From Tretioscincus oriximinensis (taxonomy: Eukaryota; Chordata; Lepidosauria; Squamata; Gymnophthalmidae), in NCBI GenBank assembly GCA_022410635.1, contig JAJVDF010000002.1, positions 7,505,738 to 7,569,737 on the forward strand: 64,000 bases of DNA. The letters run 5' to 3'. Positions 11,081 through 23,021 of the stretch are shown here, piece by piece. Made by a program: the position numbers and the translations under genes. Position 1 is the first letter of the stretch. The number at the start of each line of letters is the position of its first letter. The notes below the pieces were generated by a model. That model ran no database searches. It saw nothing but the letters and a program-made list of their open reading frames with translations, and was not told the DNA's origin.

Positions 11081-13954
11081 TAGTAACATANCAAAAGATA
11101 TATTAGTGCCAACAATACTGTTGATTGCACTACATGCAATAATAAGTATTCTGATCCATAGTTCATTAGAAATCTTCCTAAGAATTTAAAACCCAATAAG
11201 ATGTTTTTGAATGATAACAAGTATCATACAATATGCAGCATAAAGTCTAAAAATTCCTTGAACTGGAATTGACTGCAAAAAATTGGATCTCTCCCAAAGA
11301 CCTAAGCTCAATAGAAGTACAGTCTCAAAATGTTGGATATTTCTAGTGTGGCCATTTTCCAAGGTTAGTAAGCTATTATAGTTTCCAAGTTCATCATTAC
11401 AAACTACAGTACATTTTCGTTCCACATGGACTGCTTCCAAAACCTGAATTACAATTGGTACCACTGTTACAGTCCCTTCTCCCCTACTAGAGTTTTCAAT
11501 TTTCAGTTTACAATTCTCAGTATTTTATTTCAGTTTCCATGTATTTTCCTTCATTCTTTCCATGTCCTGGAATTGTGGAATATATTAACCAAATGTGTTT
11601 TTCATCTATTATTGCAAGTATAACATAACTGAGATGATCACAANTTCATATTCCATCAATCTACAAACTGCTGATATTTTTGTTTTGTATATATTTTTTT
11701 CTGCAATATTTGCCTCAGTGATATTAAGGCAATTTACAATGCTTTAAAAATGTAATCGAAGCAAAACNTTCTCACTGCTAAGAACTGCTTTATAAACAGT
11801 ATTAATATTATACAAACATATAAATACAGGATAGAAAAATCCAGCATGCAGAGACACAAGACTATCAGTTTTGCATAATATCTGCAAAATCACTAAAACT
11901 TAAGAGGTATAGCCTATGGCATTTGACAATAGTTGGGACCATCATGGCTTACACATATTCCTTAGAAATTACAGTACAGTTTAGATGGAAAATGAATCCA
12001 TCAGAAAGACAAACTTTCATTGTACAGAAACAGATTTAAGGGACATAGAAAGATTCGAAAATGAAAGGAAAAGATGGAAGAAAAAATTAAATGGAAAAAA
12101 GAACAGGCAAATACGGATTGATTTTAGCAAAGAAAACAGTGACACGCTTTCATCTGATATTTTAGGTAATCAGTTCTACTGATAGCCATTGCCAAACTCT
12201 TTGATATCAACATTATTCCATAAATTTCCAAATCCATACAATAACCTGCATTGTCTCTCTAACNTCTCGTACCCTTCTGGACCGACCTCTCCACTTTTTT
12301 GCATATATTTGATTGCTATACTTTTACCTAGCTGCATCTCTTTCCTCCAGGCCCGTCCCTCAAATTAAAAGGCTTAATCTGTATACTTGAGCTTTACGTG
12401 ATCTGATTAACCACCTTACCCACATTTACATAACTATTAACTACATAACTATTTCCTTCATTCACTTTGCTATGTATAATCAGTCCCTGGCAGTTGTTCC
12501 CTAGCATCTGAAGAAATATACTTGTCTACGAAAGATCATGTTTTAAGCATTTTCCTGTTACTCTCTAAAGAACTACAAGGCCCCAAAGAATGTTTTGGAC
12601 CCAGAATAACATGGTTATTTCTTTGAAATTTAATAAGCAATATGAGCTTTCATAGACTAATCTATTTTTTCAGACCTGTTTGCAAAACCTCATGCCATCT
12701 ACCTTTTTCTTGTTCATCTCTAAAGTGCTATAAGACCTCCTTGCTAGATTTTCTTGACCCAGAAAAACACAACAATGTTTTTGATATCCATTTATCTGCC
12801 TATTGTATAATTATCTGTCTATCTATTTCAGTTATGCCCTATAATATATTTTTATTTCAGGATTTTTGTTACTATTGATACAGAAAAATGGGGTCTCAGG
12901 CAAAGTTATTCCTCAGCAAACATGGCTTTATTTGTATGCGTACAAGACACAGTCAATACTTTGCTCCCTCCCTACTGTGTGTCCTCAATTCGCAATGATT
13001 CTTCTTTTATACATTTTTAAATGCAGATGCAGCATTATTGCAGGTATCCATCAGGTGATACTGGTTATACAACATTATTAATTATTAACAACTGCCCTTA
13101 AAATATGTTATGCAAAATGATATTCCAAATATTGCATTAATCAAGTAATTTCCCATAAATCACATATACTTGTACTGGGTTTGAAGTTTTGGATCTTCCT
13201 TAGATACACAGAAGCAAAATAACCAAAGGCAGAATCAACAACCAGTATTTGCTTTTAGGTCAAAGTGTTGTCCTTCTGCAGGNACCAACATGACCCAGAA
13301 TTTATGTTTTCAGCAACTTCAAGAATTTACAAAGTTGTAGGGCCTTTTCTTATGTCAAATCCTAGCATATGAATCATAATATTGCCTATATCACTATCTT
13401 TTTACAAAAAAACCCCAGAAAGCACATTACTGTACAGGTCAAGCAGCACATTCGCTGTGTAGTGATTTCATTAAATGTTATCTGTATTACCCTTATTTTA
13501 GGGAATAAGAATAAAAGNGAAGATTTAATTCCACAAGCCTGGGTTCCTTATAGCAGGTCTCAAATATAAACAGCAGAGGGTAGGATTTCTTAATATTACC
13601 TTAGAACTTCCTGTTCAAAACGGGATGGCTTACCATATTAGTTACTGAATGCAATTCTCCAATAATTTTAAAAATTGCTAGAAGAGACATGTTGATGATA
13701 TAAAATGCTGATGGATAGTAGGCTAGAGAAAGCACTGAAGAGAAGNGGGGAGTGTTTTCTTCTGAGCTTGGAGTGAATTTTTAAAGATGCATCCATATTA
13801 CTGGAATCTGTCACAGTGATCAGACTTCTAATTGTGGACACACTCATTTTCCATCTTCTCCAGTGGAAATGATTAGCTGATCAGTTGCTGGAATATCTCC
13901 TACAAAATGTCAGAGTGATTGATGTGACTGNAGGCTGCTGCCACCCGCTCCAAG
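11081..13954. other. Long AT-rich gene-free stretch
   Basis: Apart from the unassigned frame at 11985 nothing is supported. Sequence is strongly AT-rich with no recognisable LINE, SINE or terminal inverted repeat. Confidence 0.5.
11985..12182 (+). other. Lys/Glu-rich open frame of 65 codons, unassigned
   Basis: Translation contains DLRDIERFENERKRWKKKL and KENSDTLSSDIL, more protein-like than most frames here, and a GT (TTAG|GTAATC) near its end could be a weak donor. No acceptor or partner exon is evident and no family is recognised. It may be an exon, a pseudogene piece or chance. Confidence 0.2.
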
Positions 13955-15588
13955 AAGAAGAAGATTTAATCTTTCCTTAAGATCAGGCATAGTACAAGTA
14001 GATTGGAGGGTAGCTAATATAACACCAATTTTCAAAAAAGGCTCCCGAGGTGATCCTGGAAATTATACACCCATTAGTTTAACATCACTTCCAGGTAAAG
14101 TGTTGGAAACCGTAATTAAGGACAAAATTACTAAACACATGGAGAAGCGCACATTGCTGAATGAAATTCAGNATGGCTTCTACAAAGGTAAATCATGGCT
14201 TACTAACTTGCTAGAATTCTTTGAGAGTGTTAACAAACATGTAGATAAAGGGGATCCAGTTGATACTGTCTATCTAGGTTTTCAGAAGGCTTTTGATAAA
14301 GTCCTTCATCAAAGGTTTCTAAAAAAGCTCCACACTCATGGTATAAGGGAACAGACTTTGTCCTGGATAGGAAACTGGCTAAAAGATAGAAAACAGAGAA
14401 TAGTAATAAATGGACAGTTCTCTGAGTGGAAAGAGGTAAGAAGTGGGGTACCTCAGGGGTTTGTACTGGGACTTTTGCTTTTCAATATATTCATAAACGA
14501 TCTGGATGCCGANGTAAATAGCAAAGTAGCCAAGTTCGCTGATGGGCATCAAAGTGGCAAATGCACCTCAATTTAATCAAGTGCAAGGTCATGTGCATAA
14601 GAGAGACCTTGCTGAATCAGGACGGAGCCCATCTCCAGAGTGATGTATTGAAATTGNGGGAGTGGGTATCAAAGTGGCACATGCACTTTAATTTAAGCAA
14701 GTGCAAAGTCATGCACATTGGGGCAAAGAACCCCAACTACTCCTACCACCTGATGGGAAATGAGCTTTCTGTAACCGAGCAAGAAAAGGATCTTGGGATG
14801 TTGGTGGACAATTCAATGAAGATGTCAACCCAGTGTACAGAAGCAGCAAAAAAGGCAAAATCCATATTGGGGATAATTAGGAAAGGAATCGAAAACAAGT
14901 TAGCAAATGTTGTTTTGCCTCTTTATAAATCTGTGGTGAGGCCACATTTGGATACTGTGTTCAGTTCTGGTCACCACATTTCAAGCGGAATATTGTTGAA
15001 CTAGAGAAAATGCAGAAAAGGGCAACAAAAATGACCAAGGGTCTGGAGCACCTTCATTATGAAGTCAGGCTGCAATGTCTGGGCTTCTTCAGCCTCGAAA
15101 GGCAACGTTTGAGAGTTTATCTGATTGAAGTGTACAAAATCATGCATGGGGTGGATAGGGTGAATAGAGAAAAAAACGTTTTCTCTATCACCCAACACTA
15201 GGACCAGAGGGCACTCCTTAAAACTGATGGGTAGAAAGGTGAGAACAGATAAAGGAAAGTATTTTTTTCTTGCATTGGCCTGTGGAATTTACTTCCTGAG
15301 GAGGTAGCAGTAGCTAACAGCTTGGATAGTTTCAAGATAGGACTAGACAGGTTTATGGACACCAAGGGTATAAATGGGTACTAGGATGGATGTCTGGATG
15401 TTGCCTCCGGGATGGAGCAACAGGCAGGACTCNTGAAATACCATTTGCAGGGAGGCATGAACAGGTGCATATTTTGGTTTCCTCTGTTCTGACTGCCCAG
15501 GTGCATCTGGTGGGCCTCTGTATGAGGCAGAATGCTGGACTAGATGGGTTGTGGCCTGATCAAGTATGGCTCTTCTTATGTTCTTAAG
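13955..15588 (+). mobile_element. CR1-clade LINE, 1.6 kb 3' half
   Basis: Encodes RT blocks [53 protein letters not shown] and then FAD, where the catalytic box is broken by a scrambled patch (14545-14680). The C-terminal region then resumes and continues to the 3' end at 15588. A (GGAGAA)n/(ACAAGA)n microsatellite follows. Confidence 0.82.
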
Positions 15589-15682
15589 AGGAAGAAGGAG
15601 AAGGAGAAGGAGAAGGAGAAGGAGAAGGAGAGGGGGAACCAGAACCAGAACCAGAACAAGAACAAGAACAAGAACAAGAACT
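15588..15682. repeat. Compound (GGAGAA)n / (CCAGAA)n / (ACAAGA)n array
   Basis: Hexamer array between a CR1 3' end and a reverse SINE; the long Lys-Glu and Leu-Val open frames here are artefacts of the repeat. Confidence 0.9.
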
Positions 15683-15960
15683 GGGGTTTTATACTCCGCT
15701 TTTCTCATCTGAAGGGACTCAAAGTGGCTTACAAGGTTATTTATCACCCAAAGGCTTACATTCTATTTTCCTCACCACTCTTTGTCAGTTCTTTGCCACA
15801 GTCTGTTTCAATTTCTTGCNATTCTTGCTTTTGAATAGCTGGGTTGGCTAGAGCTGCAGGCTAGTAGAAAGTGCTTACTCTTCTCCAAGTCTGACATAGT
15901 GCCTTGGAACTCGATCATTCAGATGAAAGACNGGGNCTTAGCTGAAAAAGCCAGAGCCCT
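15668..15960 (-). mobile_element. tRNA-derived SINE, type 1
   Basis: Reverse copy: GGGTTTTATACTCCGCTTTTC (tail), GACTCAAAGTGGCTTACAA, AGAGCTGCAGGCTAGTAG. It follows a (GGAGAA)n array that is probably its expanded tail. Confidence 0.65.
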
Positions 15961-17139
15961 GCGTGCTGCTAAACATCCACAATGACTGAGCAAATTGTCA
16001 ATACACCACAATCCAACTAGTCGCCCGCTGCATTGCACAATGAAAACGGGTGTCTTCCACTAGTANCAAATAAACTTTAACTTATACAGATCACCATTTT
16101 GGAAATTGTTTGAACATTCTTTTCATTGTCCTTTATTATTATCAGGGAGTTTGCACAGCACACGCAGCAACAAGTTTTACCCAATTGCTCAATGTGGCCT
16201 ATTTATTTTTTCAGTGTGCCTAGTTGGGTGGCAACGGATTGTTGCATGATGCAATATTTGCTTTGAATCAGTTTGTCCTTCAGCTTTTGATGTTTCTTAT
16301 TAGTCAGAGAACCTAGCTGAATATTAAGGCTCAACCTCAATATTCATTTTACCAGCTCCCATTGCACAAAATCTTATTCAACAATTTCACCATCACAAAC
16401 GGCTTGTGAACGACAAATGAATGCCATTAGGTTTCACTTTTTGGCAGTTAAATCTTCAATCACTGCATGTTGTTTTAAGTGCACTGACTACAGGCAAAGA
16501 ATGAGTGGACAGAATTCACTGATTCTTGGCATGTTTGCATCTGGGGCATGTAGCTACAAAATGGCAGCACACACCACTCTGTACAATTTTTGTTCTCATG
16601 CTACGAATGACTGTGCATTACTTTCCTGCCAATCCTTATCNCTTTGGGGGAAGCAAGGTAAAAGGGTCTGTTGGTAGGTTGCTTATTAGCTTAAGAAAGC
16701 ATTCAACCTAACAATGCTTGTTCTGCCACTCAAATCCTTTTGGAAGGAAGCTTTTGCTAGGCTTAGAAGCACCCTGATGTTTCTTTCTACCCTTGGTAAA
16801 TACTGCCTGCTCCACTGTTCAGCCTGGGGTTGTAGTCAGTACCANTTTGTACATGAACTTTGTGCATAGTGTAACAACCCTGCATATGGTGTATGCAGCA
16901 GACAAAAGCTCTGGATTTCACAGTAGCAAGATTTTGGTTGGATAAAATTTACATAGTTTACATTCTNCTCAGTGGAACTCCTGTCTAATCTGCATTCTTG
17001 TCACCCCACCCTACCAATTAGCACCTCCACGCACTGATGTACTTGCCCAAGACTCTGGAGAGGAAAGGAAAAGATTTGTTTATGTGTTTATGCCCTGTGT
17101 CAAAAGTCTCTTTTTCAACAATTACTTGAAAGGATCATA
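15961..17139. other. No gene recognised
   Basis: Several open frames of 60-90 codons on the + strand, none with a motif. Confidence 0.5.
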
Positions 17140-17232
17140 ATGTACAATAATAGACTTGGAAGGGACCTCCAGGGTCATCAGGTCTAACCTCCTGCTCAAA
17201 GCAGAATTCACTAAACCGTGCATGAACTCATG
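17140..17232 (-). mobile_element. CR1-type 3' end fragment of a second subfamily
   Basis: AATAGACTTGGAAGGGACCTCCAGGGTCATCAGG-type sequence resembles the reverse strand of the 3' end of turtle/bird-type CR1. Short. Confidence 0.45.
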
Positions 17233-17376
17233 GGGAGAATTCAGCTTGATGGAAGTACCATCTCAGTAAAAATCCTTTATGGGGACACAACCTTACTCTA
17301 TTAAGAGTTCATATTGCCTCTAAGCCACCTCTAAGTGGGTGGTGATTAATATTTATATATATATGGTTTCATTTGG

Positions 17377-17395
<19 letters not shown>
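17233..17395 (+). repeat. Interspersed unit with attached microsatellite, copy 1
   Basis: GGAGAATTCAGCTTGATGG through TATGGTTTCATTTGG. Its reverse complement occurs at about 38380-38551 with roughly five differences in the first 140 bases. No protein or known family recognised. Confidence 0.8.
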
Positions 17396-17568
<173 letters not shown>

Positions 17569-17847
17569 GTTGATGTTATTATTATTTGTAGGATGGCTTT
17601 TGAACTTTATGAATCTACTGGTTTTTGCTTAAGTATTACATATGTTTTATGTGGCATTGTTTTTATTTCATATTGCAAGTCAATCTGCAGGTTTAAAAGG
17701 TGGCTTAACCCAATGAGTGCATAAACCAAATTGCAAAATTATTTTCAAATAATCTCTGACAAGGATTAAACACTTTTTACCATCAATTATAGGAATGTGG
17801 AGTTGAAAGAAATTGTAGATAACATCCAATTTAACCCTAACCAACAG

Positions 17848-18135
17848 TCACTAAGGAATCCGTCTCTCATCTGGGAGATGGGGTTTCGAAGCCNAGTGTC
17901 GGACATGGGGAGGGGTGAGCACCTTCCACTAGCCTGTAGCTCTAGCCAACCCAGCTATTCAAAAGCATGAATTGCAAGAAATTGCAACTGACTGCAAGTA
18001 GATACATGGGAACCACTACAGCTTGGTGGGGAAGATAGAATGTAAGCCTTCGGGCAAAATATCCTTATAAGCCGCTTTGAGTCCCTTGAAAGGTGAGAAA
18101 AGCAGAGTATAAGAACCCAGTTCTTCTTCTTCTTT
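17848..18135 (+). mobile_element. tRNA-derived SINE, type 1
   Basis: GATGGGGTTTCGAAGCC, TTCCACTAGCCTGTAGCTCT, GCCGCTTTGAGTCCCTTG and CTTCTTCTTCTT tail; one of the better preserved copies. Confidence 0.7.
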
Positions 18136-18620
18136 GCAATGTAAGAGCATATGAGATCCTTTTGAGAAGTGGTTTTCCAGTCTCTTCTTGAAAACAGCTA
18201 GGGATGAAGAACCCACAATTTACTACAACATAATACTGTTAGTAGAACTTCCCATACTGTTTGTAATTGGACCATGGGAAACTACATTTAATAGACATTA
18301 TCTCTGGTACTGTAATTGAAGTTGTGCAAATTTAAGAAAAGAGACATGATACAGTATTACAGAAAGGAAATAAAACAAATGAAAACGCATACTAAAGTCA
18401 AACATTCCCATAGGGATCAAAANGTAGCATGCTTCTGAATACAAATTTATGTCTTTAACTTCAAGGTGTCAACAAAATGCTATGTAGAAACGAGGTCTCT
18501 GTTTTTATGAGGTTGTTCTGTATTGGATGGGATGCTTGACTGGGTTTTGTGGAATATGTAAGTGGAACTTTTAAGTTCCATCGTTGCTTTTTCCAGTATA
18601 AATTTGATTAGAAAAAGGTA

Positions 18621-19745
18621 AGAACATAAGAGGAGTCCTGCTGAATTGGGCCACAGTCCATCTAGTCCAGCCTTCTGTCTCACACAGTGGCCCACCAATT
18701 GCACCTGGACAACCTGAAACAGAAGAAGGCAAAATCTTCAAATGTTCTCGATGTCTTGCAAAAGGCATTTCCGGAATACTGCCTGTTGCTCCATTTTGAA
18801 GGCAGCATAAAGACATCCAACCTAGTAGCTGTTTATACCCTTGGGTTCCATGAACTTGTCTAATCCTGTCTTAAAGCTATCCAGGCTGCTAGCTATTACC
18901 ACCTCTTCTGGAAGTAAATTCCACAGTCCAATGACTCTCTGGGTGAAAAGATACTTTCCTTTGCCTGTCCTCACTCTTCTGACCCTCAGTTTCTAGGAAT
19001 GTCTCCTGGTNCAAGAGTTGTGTGATAGATAAAATTATTTTTCTCTATTCATCTTATCCATCCTGTCCATGATTTTATACACTTCAATTAGATCACCTCG
19101 CAAACACCGTCTTACAGGGATGAAGCATCCCAGACATTGTGTCTAGTTCCATAGTACCTTTTTTGAGATGTGATGACCAGAATTGTGCACAGTATTCCAA
19201 ATGTGGCCTCACCACAGATTTATAGACAAAACAACACTTGTTGATTTACTTTAAATTACTTTCCTAACTATTTATTAATTTATTTGCATTTTTATACCGC
19301 CCTATACCCATAGGTCTCAGGGCGGTTAACAATAAAACCATAATTTTAACACATTAAAAACAGTCATATCTAAAAATAGGAAGGAGTCAGTAGTTTTCTA
19401 GCCAAAGAAGTGCGTCTTTAAGTGTTTTCTGAAAGTGCACACAGATGGTGATTGACGCACCTCGAGGGGGAGACTATTCCATAGTCTNGGGGCTGCCACA
19501 GAGAAGGCCCTAAAACTGAATTTACTTTTTTTGCTACTGCTGCATACTGCATTGACACCTTCATTGAACTATCCACCAGCACTCCAAGGTCCTTTTCCTG
19601 CTCAGTCATAAAGCTTGGTTCCCATCAATTGGTGAGGTTCTTTGTGCCAATGGGCATGGCTTTGCACTTGCTTAAGTTGAAGTGCATTTGCCACTTTCTT
19701 GCCCACACACTCAATTTCAATAGGTCACTCTGGAGCTGATCAACC
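18621..19745 (-). mobile_element. CR1-clade LINE 3' part, interrupted by an L2-like 3' end
   Basis: Segments 18621-19261 and 19516-19745 are one copy: 3' end (CTAGTCCAGCCTTCTGTCTC), the GGAAGTAAATTCCACAG block, EQEKDLGVLVDSSMKVS, and LSKCKAM. The inserted piece is listed separately. Confidence 0.75.
19262..19515 (-). mobile_element. L2-like LINE 3' end nested in a CR1 LINE
   Basis: On the - strand it encodes FSVAAPxLWNSL..EVRQSPSVCAFRKHLK, the usual L2-type C-terminus, then the GCCCTGAGACC...GGGTATAGGGCGG tail and A-rich repeats. It interrupts the CR1 copy 18621-19745; AATTACTTT and AATTTACTTT flank it as a likely imperfect duplication. Confidence 0.7.
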
Positions 19746-19964
19746 TCTCTGTCCAAAACTGGAGGTTTCAAAAACTCTCACAAACAAGGTCCACATGACA
19801 TGATCATGGCACAAAAGCAAGATATTGTGGTGTGAAAGCTGCATAAAAGCACAACCAAGAAAAAATGACTATCATTGTTGAATCCCACGATTATATGAGG
19901 CAAATTCTCAATAATCACATCTCTTATACTATGAAAAGAAAAATGGATGCAGCCTTTATTTCAG

Positions 19965-20035
19965 TATGGTTTGTAACCTATATCTTTGGTTATAGGGTGG
20001 TATAAAAATGTAAATAAATAATTAAATAATAAACA
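19965..20035 (+). mobile_element. Isolated L2/SINE tail remnant
   Basis: Carries TCTTTGGTTATAGGGTGGTATAAA followed by (TAAA)n, the degraded tail of the family above. Confidence 0.4.
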
Positions 20036-20871
20036 CAGTATTTCGGATATACTATGTGAGAAGGAGGAAAAATAAATGGAAATGGATAGCAATTATTATT
20101 TTCATCAGGCACAAATTAGGTCATACTTTGCTTTGTTGCTCTCATTATTAATAAGTAGACCCAACCTTTCCTGTGTCTTGAATACAGAGAGAAGGAGAGA
20201 ACATTCCAAGATACAGGGGAGAAGTAGGGAGAGGCTTGAATGGAATGAAAACAGCTGTTTCGAGGAGTTCCAAAGCCTAGAAGCCAGAATGTGGAGAAAG
20301 GTGGGTGGAAGTAATAGCAAGAAAGAATAAGGATGTCATNTTATGGAACTATAAAGGGAGTAAGAAAAGATGTAGGAAGAAATGCAAGAGTAGGGAAGGG
20401 CAAGTTTCTTCTTGTTAAATTTCTATGCATTAGCATTATGAATGGTATTTCTTTTCCTGGCATGAGGCAGTGCTTTATTTGGGGGCATTAGCTCCACAAC
20501 TGAGCAGGCAGATTGCAGTTCTACTCTGTGGCCACACAGTGTAAACAAACGTTCACTGGATTAATGGAGGCTATTTAGTTTGGATACCTAGGAGCCTGAA
20601 TGGGTCTTGTTAAGAATTTAAAGATACAAGAAATCTTTTCTTGGACAGCACTAATGGNCTGTTTAATTCAGCATGCTGTCCTCCCACTGAGAACTCAGTC
20701 ATTTGGGAGGACAACCTTCAATTGAGTTCTAAGTGACTGAGCCAAAAACAGGTTAAGAGGATATCTCAAAATGCAGTAACACACTGGTATGTGGTTCACT
20801 ATACAGGAAGTTCTTGATTTTACAAACTGATTTGACTCAAGTTTTTGCTCATTATTCAAGAACTTGTAAAG

Positions 20872-21055
20872 TTCTGATGTAGTGGTTAGAGTGTCAGACT
20901 TCCAGTTCGATTCTGCCCTCTTCCACAAAACCCAGCCAGATGACCTTGGTCGAGTCACAGTTCTTTGGATCCCTCTCAGTCCCACCTACTTTGCAACGCA
21001 CCTGTTGTGAAGAGAAGAACAGAAGGTTCTGTAAACTGCTTGTGTCTAAGATACC
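20872..21055 (+). mobile_element. tRNA-derived SINE, type 2
   Basis: GATGTAGTGGTTAGAGTGTC, CCAGTTCGATTCTGCCC, GACCTTGGTCGAGTCACAG and CACCTGTTGTGAAGAGAAG. Directly followed by the L2-like RT fragment. Confidence 0.6.
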
Positions 21056-21337
21056 ACATCATTTGGTGAGGATCACGATGCCAGCCANCCTCTCTCCCAT
21101 GCTATTCAACATCTGTACAGTATTGGGAGCTTCTTCTGGAACCCAGATATCGGAATGGGAGCCTGAAAATCTGGCACAGCCCCAGGATACCTCATGCACA
21201 TTCTTGTGTACCCCATATGAGATCTGGAATCTTGTGCAAGGGTACACGGTCTCGGAGATTACTCATGCAGCTCCCAACTCTGCATCTATAGNAAGCCACT
21301 AGGAGAGGTCATCAGGAGATTTGGAATGAAGTATCAT
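21056..21337 (+). mobile_element. L2-like LINE, RT fragment, left part
   Basis: Translates to an RT motif LSPMLFNI followed, after degraded sequence, by KPLGEVIRRFGMKYH, the segment that precedes the YADD box in L2-type RTs. Cut at 21337 by the hAT insertion. Several in-frame losses show that it is old. Confidence 0.65.
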
Positions 21338-22230
21338 CTGTGGTGGAATTCAACAGGTTTGCACGAGTTTGGCAGAACCAATGTCTAGTTTTTCATTGAA
21401 TTCAGTGAGTTGGTTGATAAAAAAAGGTGTGATGCTTACAAGAATCCCCCTCCCTTACACGATGTTTCTCCCTCACCTCCTCCTGATGTCATTACTAGTT
21501 GCTGCTTCTAGGAATGCCATCTTTATTTCTGGCAGGAGATGGGGCCTGGGGTGGGGAGGGGCTATGGGTGCATTTATGAGCATGTCTATGATAATTTTGG
21601 CCTCTATACAGGAACAAAGATTTTATTATTATTTTCAGTATATTGTGTCATGACCAGTCCTGTCACTGACTGTTTATCTTCTGATGACGAGGAGGAGGAC
21701 ATACAGCTTGAGTCAGTGCAGTCTGCTGCTTCATTTTCTCCTCTCTCTTCCTCCTCTTCTGAGCAGCCACAGCTGCTAGATTTGCAAGCAGTGGAATGTG
21801 AAGGGGAAGACCTAAGTCAGCACAGGGTCAGGGACATCTTGCAGGCTCGTAGGTCAAAGAGTCTGATGCAAAAGATGAGGTCATTACGTCCTACGTCGGA
21901 TTAGTAATTTAAGAGCTGCGGAATGCTGAGAATCAACTCTTGTCTTATCTCAGCTGTGTCTCTTGTGTTTGTAAACTCTGACCTTGGACTGTTCCTGACT
22001 CTGATAGCTCTCTGTTTTCCTTCTGAATTCGGACCATGTTTTGACTCTGAGAACATTCTGTTTACTTACAATTCCAGACTGTGTATTTGGATCATCTTTA
22101 ACCCTTAGTGCTCTGTTCTGTGCAAAGAGCTGCAGANGCTTGTTTGTCCCCAGGACGTGGCATATTGTTTTTCATACTTGAAATGGTCATTAAGGCAGTG
22201 AAAGGTTGTTAAATTATTTGAATCCCACCA
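21338..22230. mobile_element. hAT element inserted in an L2-like LINE and itself carrying a solo LTR
   Basis: Begins CTGTGGTGGAATTCAACA and ends TTTGAATCCCACCA (inverted TGGTGGGATTCAAA). Flanks AGTATCAT (21330-21337) and AGTGTCAT (22231-22238) match 7 of 8, and the LINE reading frame resumes across the insertion. Without the LTR the element is about 370 bp and non-coding. Confidence 0.8.
21646..22162. mobile_element. Solo LTR with 5-bp target duplication
   Basis: 517 bp starting TGTCATGACC and ending ACGTGGCA (TG...CA), flanked on both sides by TATTG (21641-21645 and 22163-22167). No internal gag/pol region nearby. The acidic/serine-rich open frame inside (Asp-Asp-Glu-Glu-Glu and Ser-Ser runs) may be chance or a remnant. 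A 5-bp duplication fits Ty3/gypsy-like elements or some endogenous retroviruses; this cannot be settled here. Confidence 0.7.
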
Positions 22231-22560
22231 AGTGTCATCAGTCTGCAGATGGCACTCAGCTCTATCTTTGTGTTCTATCTGAAGTGGGAGAGGTGGCTGA
22301 AGTGCACGACATGTGAAGACAGTAATGAATTGGATAGGAGGCAACTGAAGCTGAATCCAGACAAGATGCAGGTTCTGTGACTCACTGTGTCCCAAATTTG
22401 TGAAGTTGGGAGGCATCCTGTCCTTGATATGGTTGAAGTGCAAAATCTGGGAGAGCTCTGACACTTGAANATAAAGTGGAGACAATGGCCAGGAGTGCCT
22501 ACTTCCACTTACATCAAATTCACCAGTTATGGCCACTTCTGGCCAGGGACAATTTTGCCG
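22231..22560 (+). mobile_element. L2-like LINE, RT fragment, right part
   Basis: Resumes with SADGTQLYL (YADDTQLYL expected; the second catalytic Asp is Gly), then EVAEVH and LNPDKMQV-like blocks typical of this LINE type. Stops in frame. Confidence 0.65.
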
Positions 22561-22585
22561 TAATGGACTGCTGGCCAGAATGACT

Positions 22586-22797
22586 GTAAGAGGAGNCCTG
22601 CTGAATCACGACCATCTAGTCCAGCCTTCTGTCTCACACAGAGGCTGACCAATTGCGCCTGGGCAGTCTGGAACAGGCGAAGGCAAAATCTTAACAGTTC
22701 TTGACGCCCTGCAAATGGCATTTCAGGAATCCTGCCTGTTGCTCCATCTTCGAGGCAGTACCAAGATATACATCTTAGTAGCTGTTTATACCCTCAA
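22586..22797 (-). mobile_element. CR1-clade LINE 3' end
   Basis: Carries the shared 3' terminal sequence (TAGTCCAGCCTTCTGTCTCA, TGCCTGTTGCTCCATC, TAGCTGTTTATACCCT). It stops abruptly at 22797, where L1-like sequence begins. Confidence 0.75.
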
Positions 22798-23021
22798 TAC
22801 CAAATTTTATCAAATTTGTTGCCCATGTAGATTGAAATTTTATGCCCATGCGGCATAATCGGTGTTCTCTTAAGTTTATCGTAGGTCATAAATTCTGCCA
22901 AATATTCATACCAGCTATTAATTGTCCATTTTGAACATGAGATGGTATTGTTGAATCTAGGATCATCATTAAAGATGACCCAAAGAACATTTAAGGCAAA
23001 GGTGTGAATATGACATATCAT
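22794..23021 (-). mobile_element. Possible L1-like ORF2 C-terminal fragment
   Basis: The - strand translation has KWTINSWYEYLAEFMTYDKLK then a final NKFDKIWY, resembling the W-x-EY..MDKL...F.K.W end of L1-type ORF2. Short and without catalytic motifs. Confidence 0.35.

Noticed and set aside
15343..15834. Long Leu/Val- and Lys/Glu-repeat frames on both strands
   Set aside because: Produced by the hexanucleotide array and the adjoining LINE and SINE ends.
21539..21904. 121-codon frame with acidic and Ser runs as a host exon
   Set aside because: It straddles the LTR boundary at 21646 and has no splice context.
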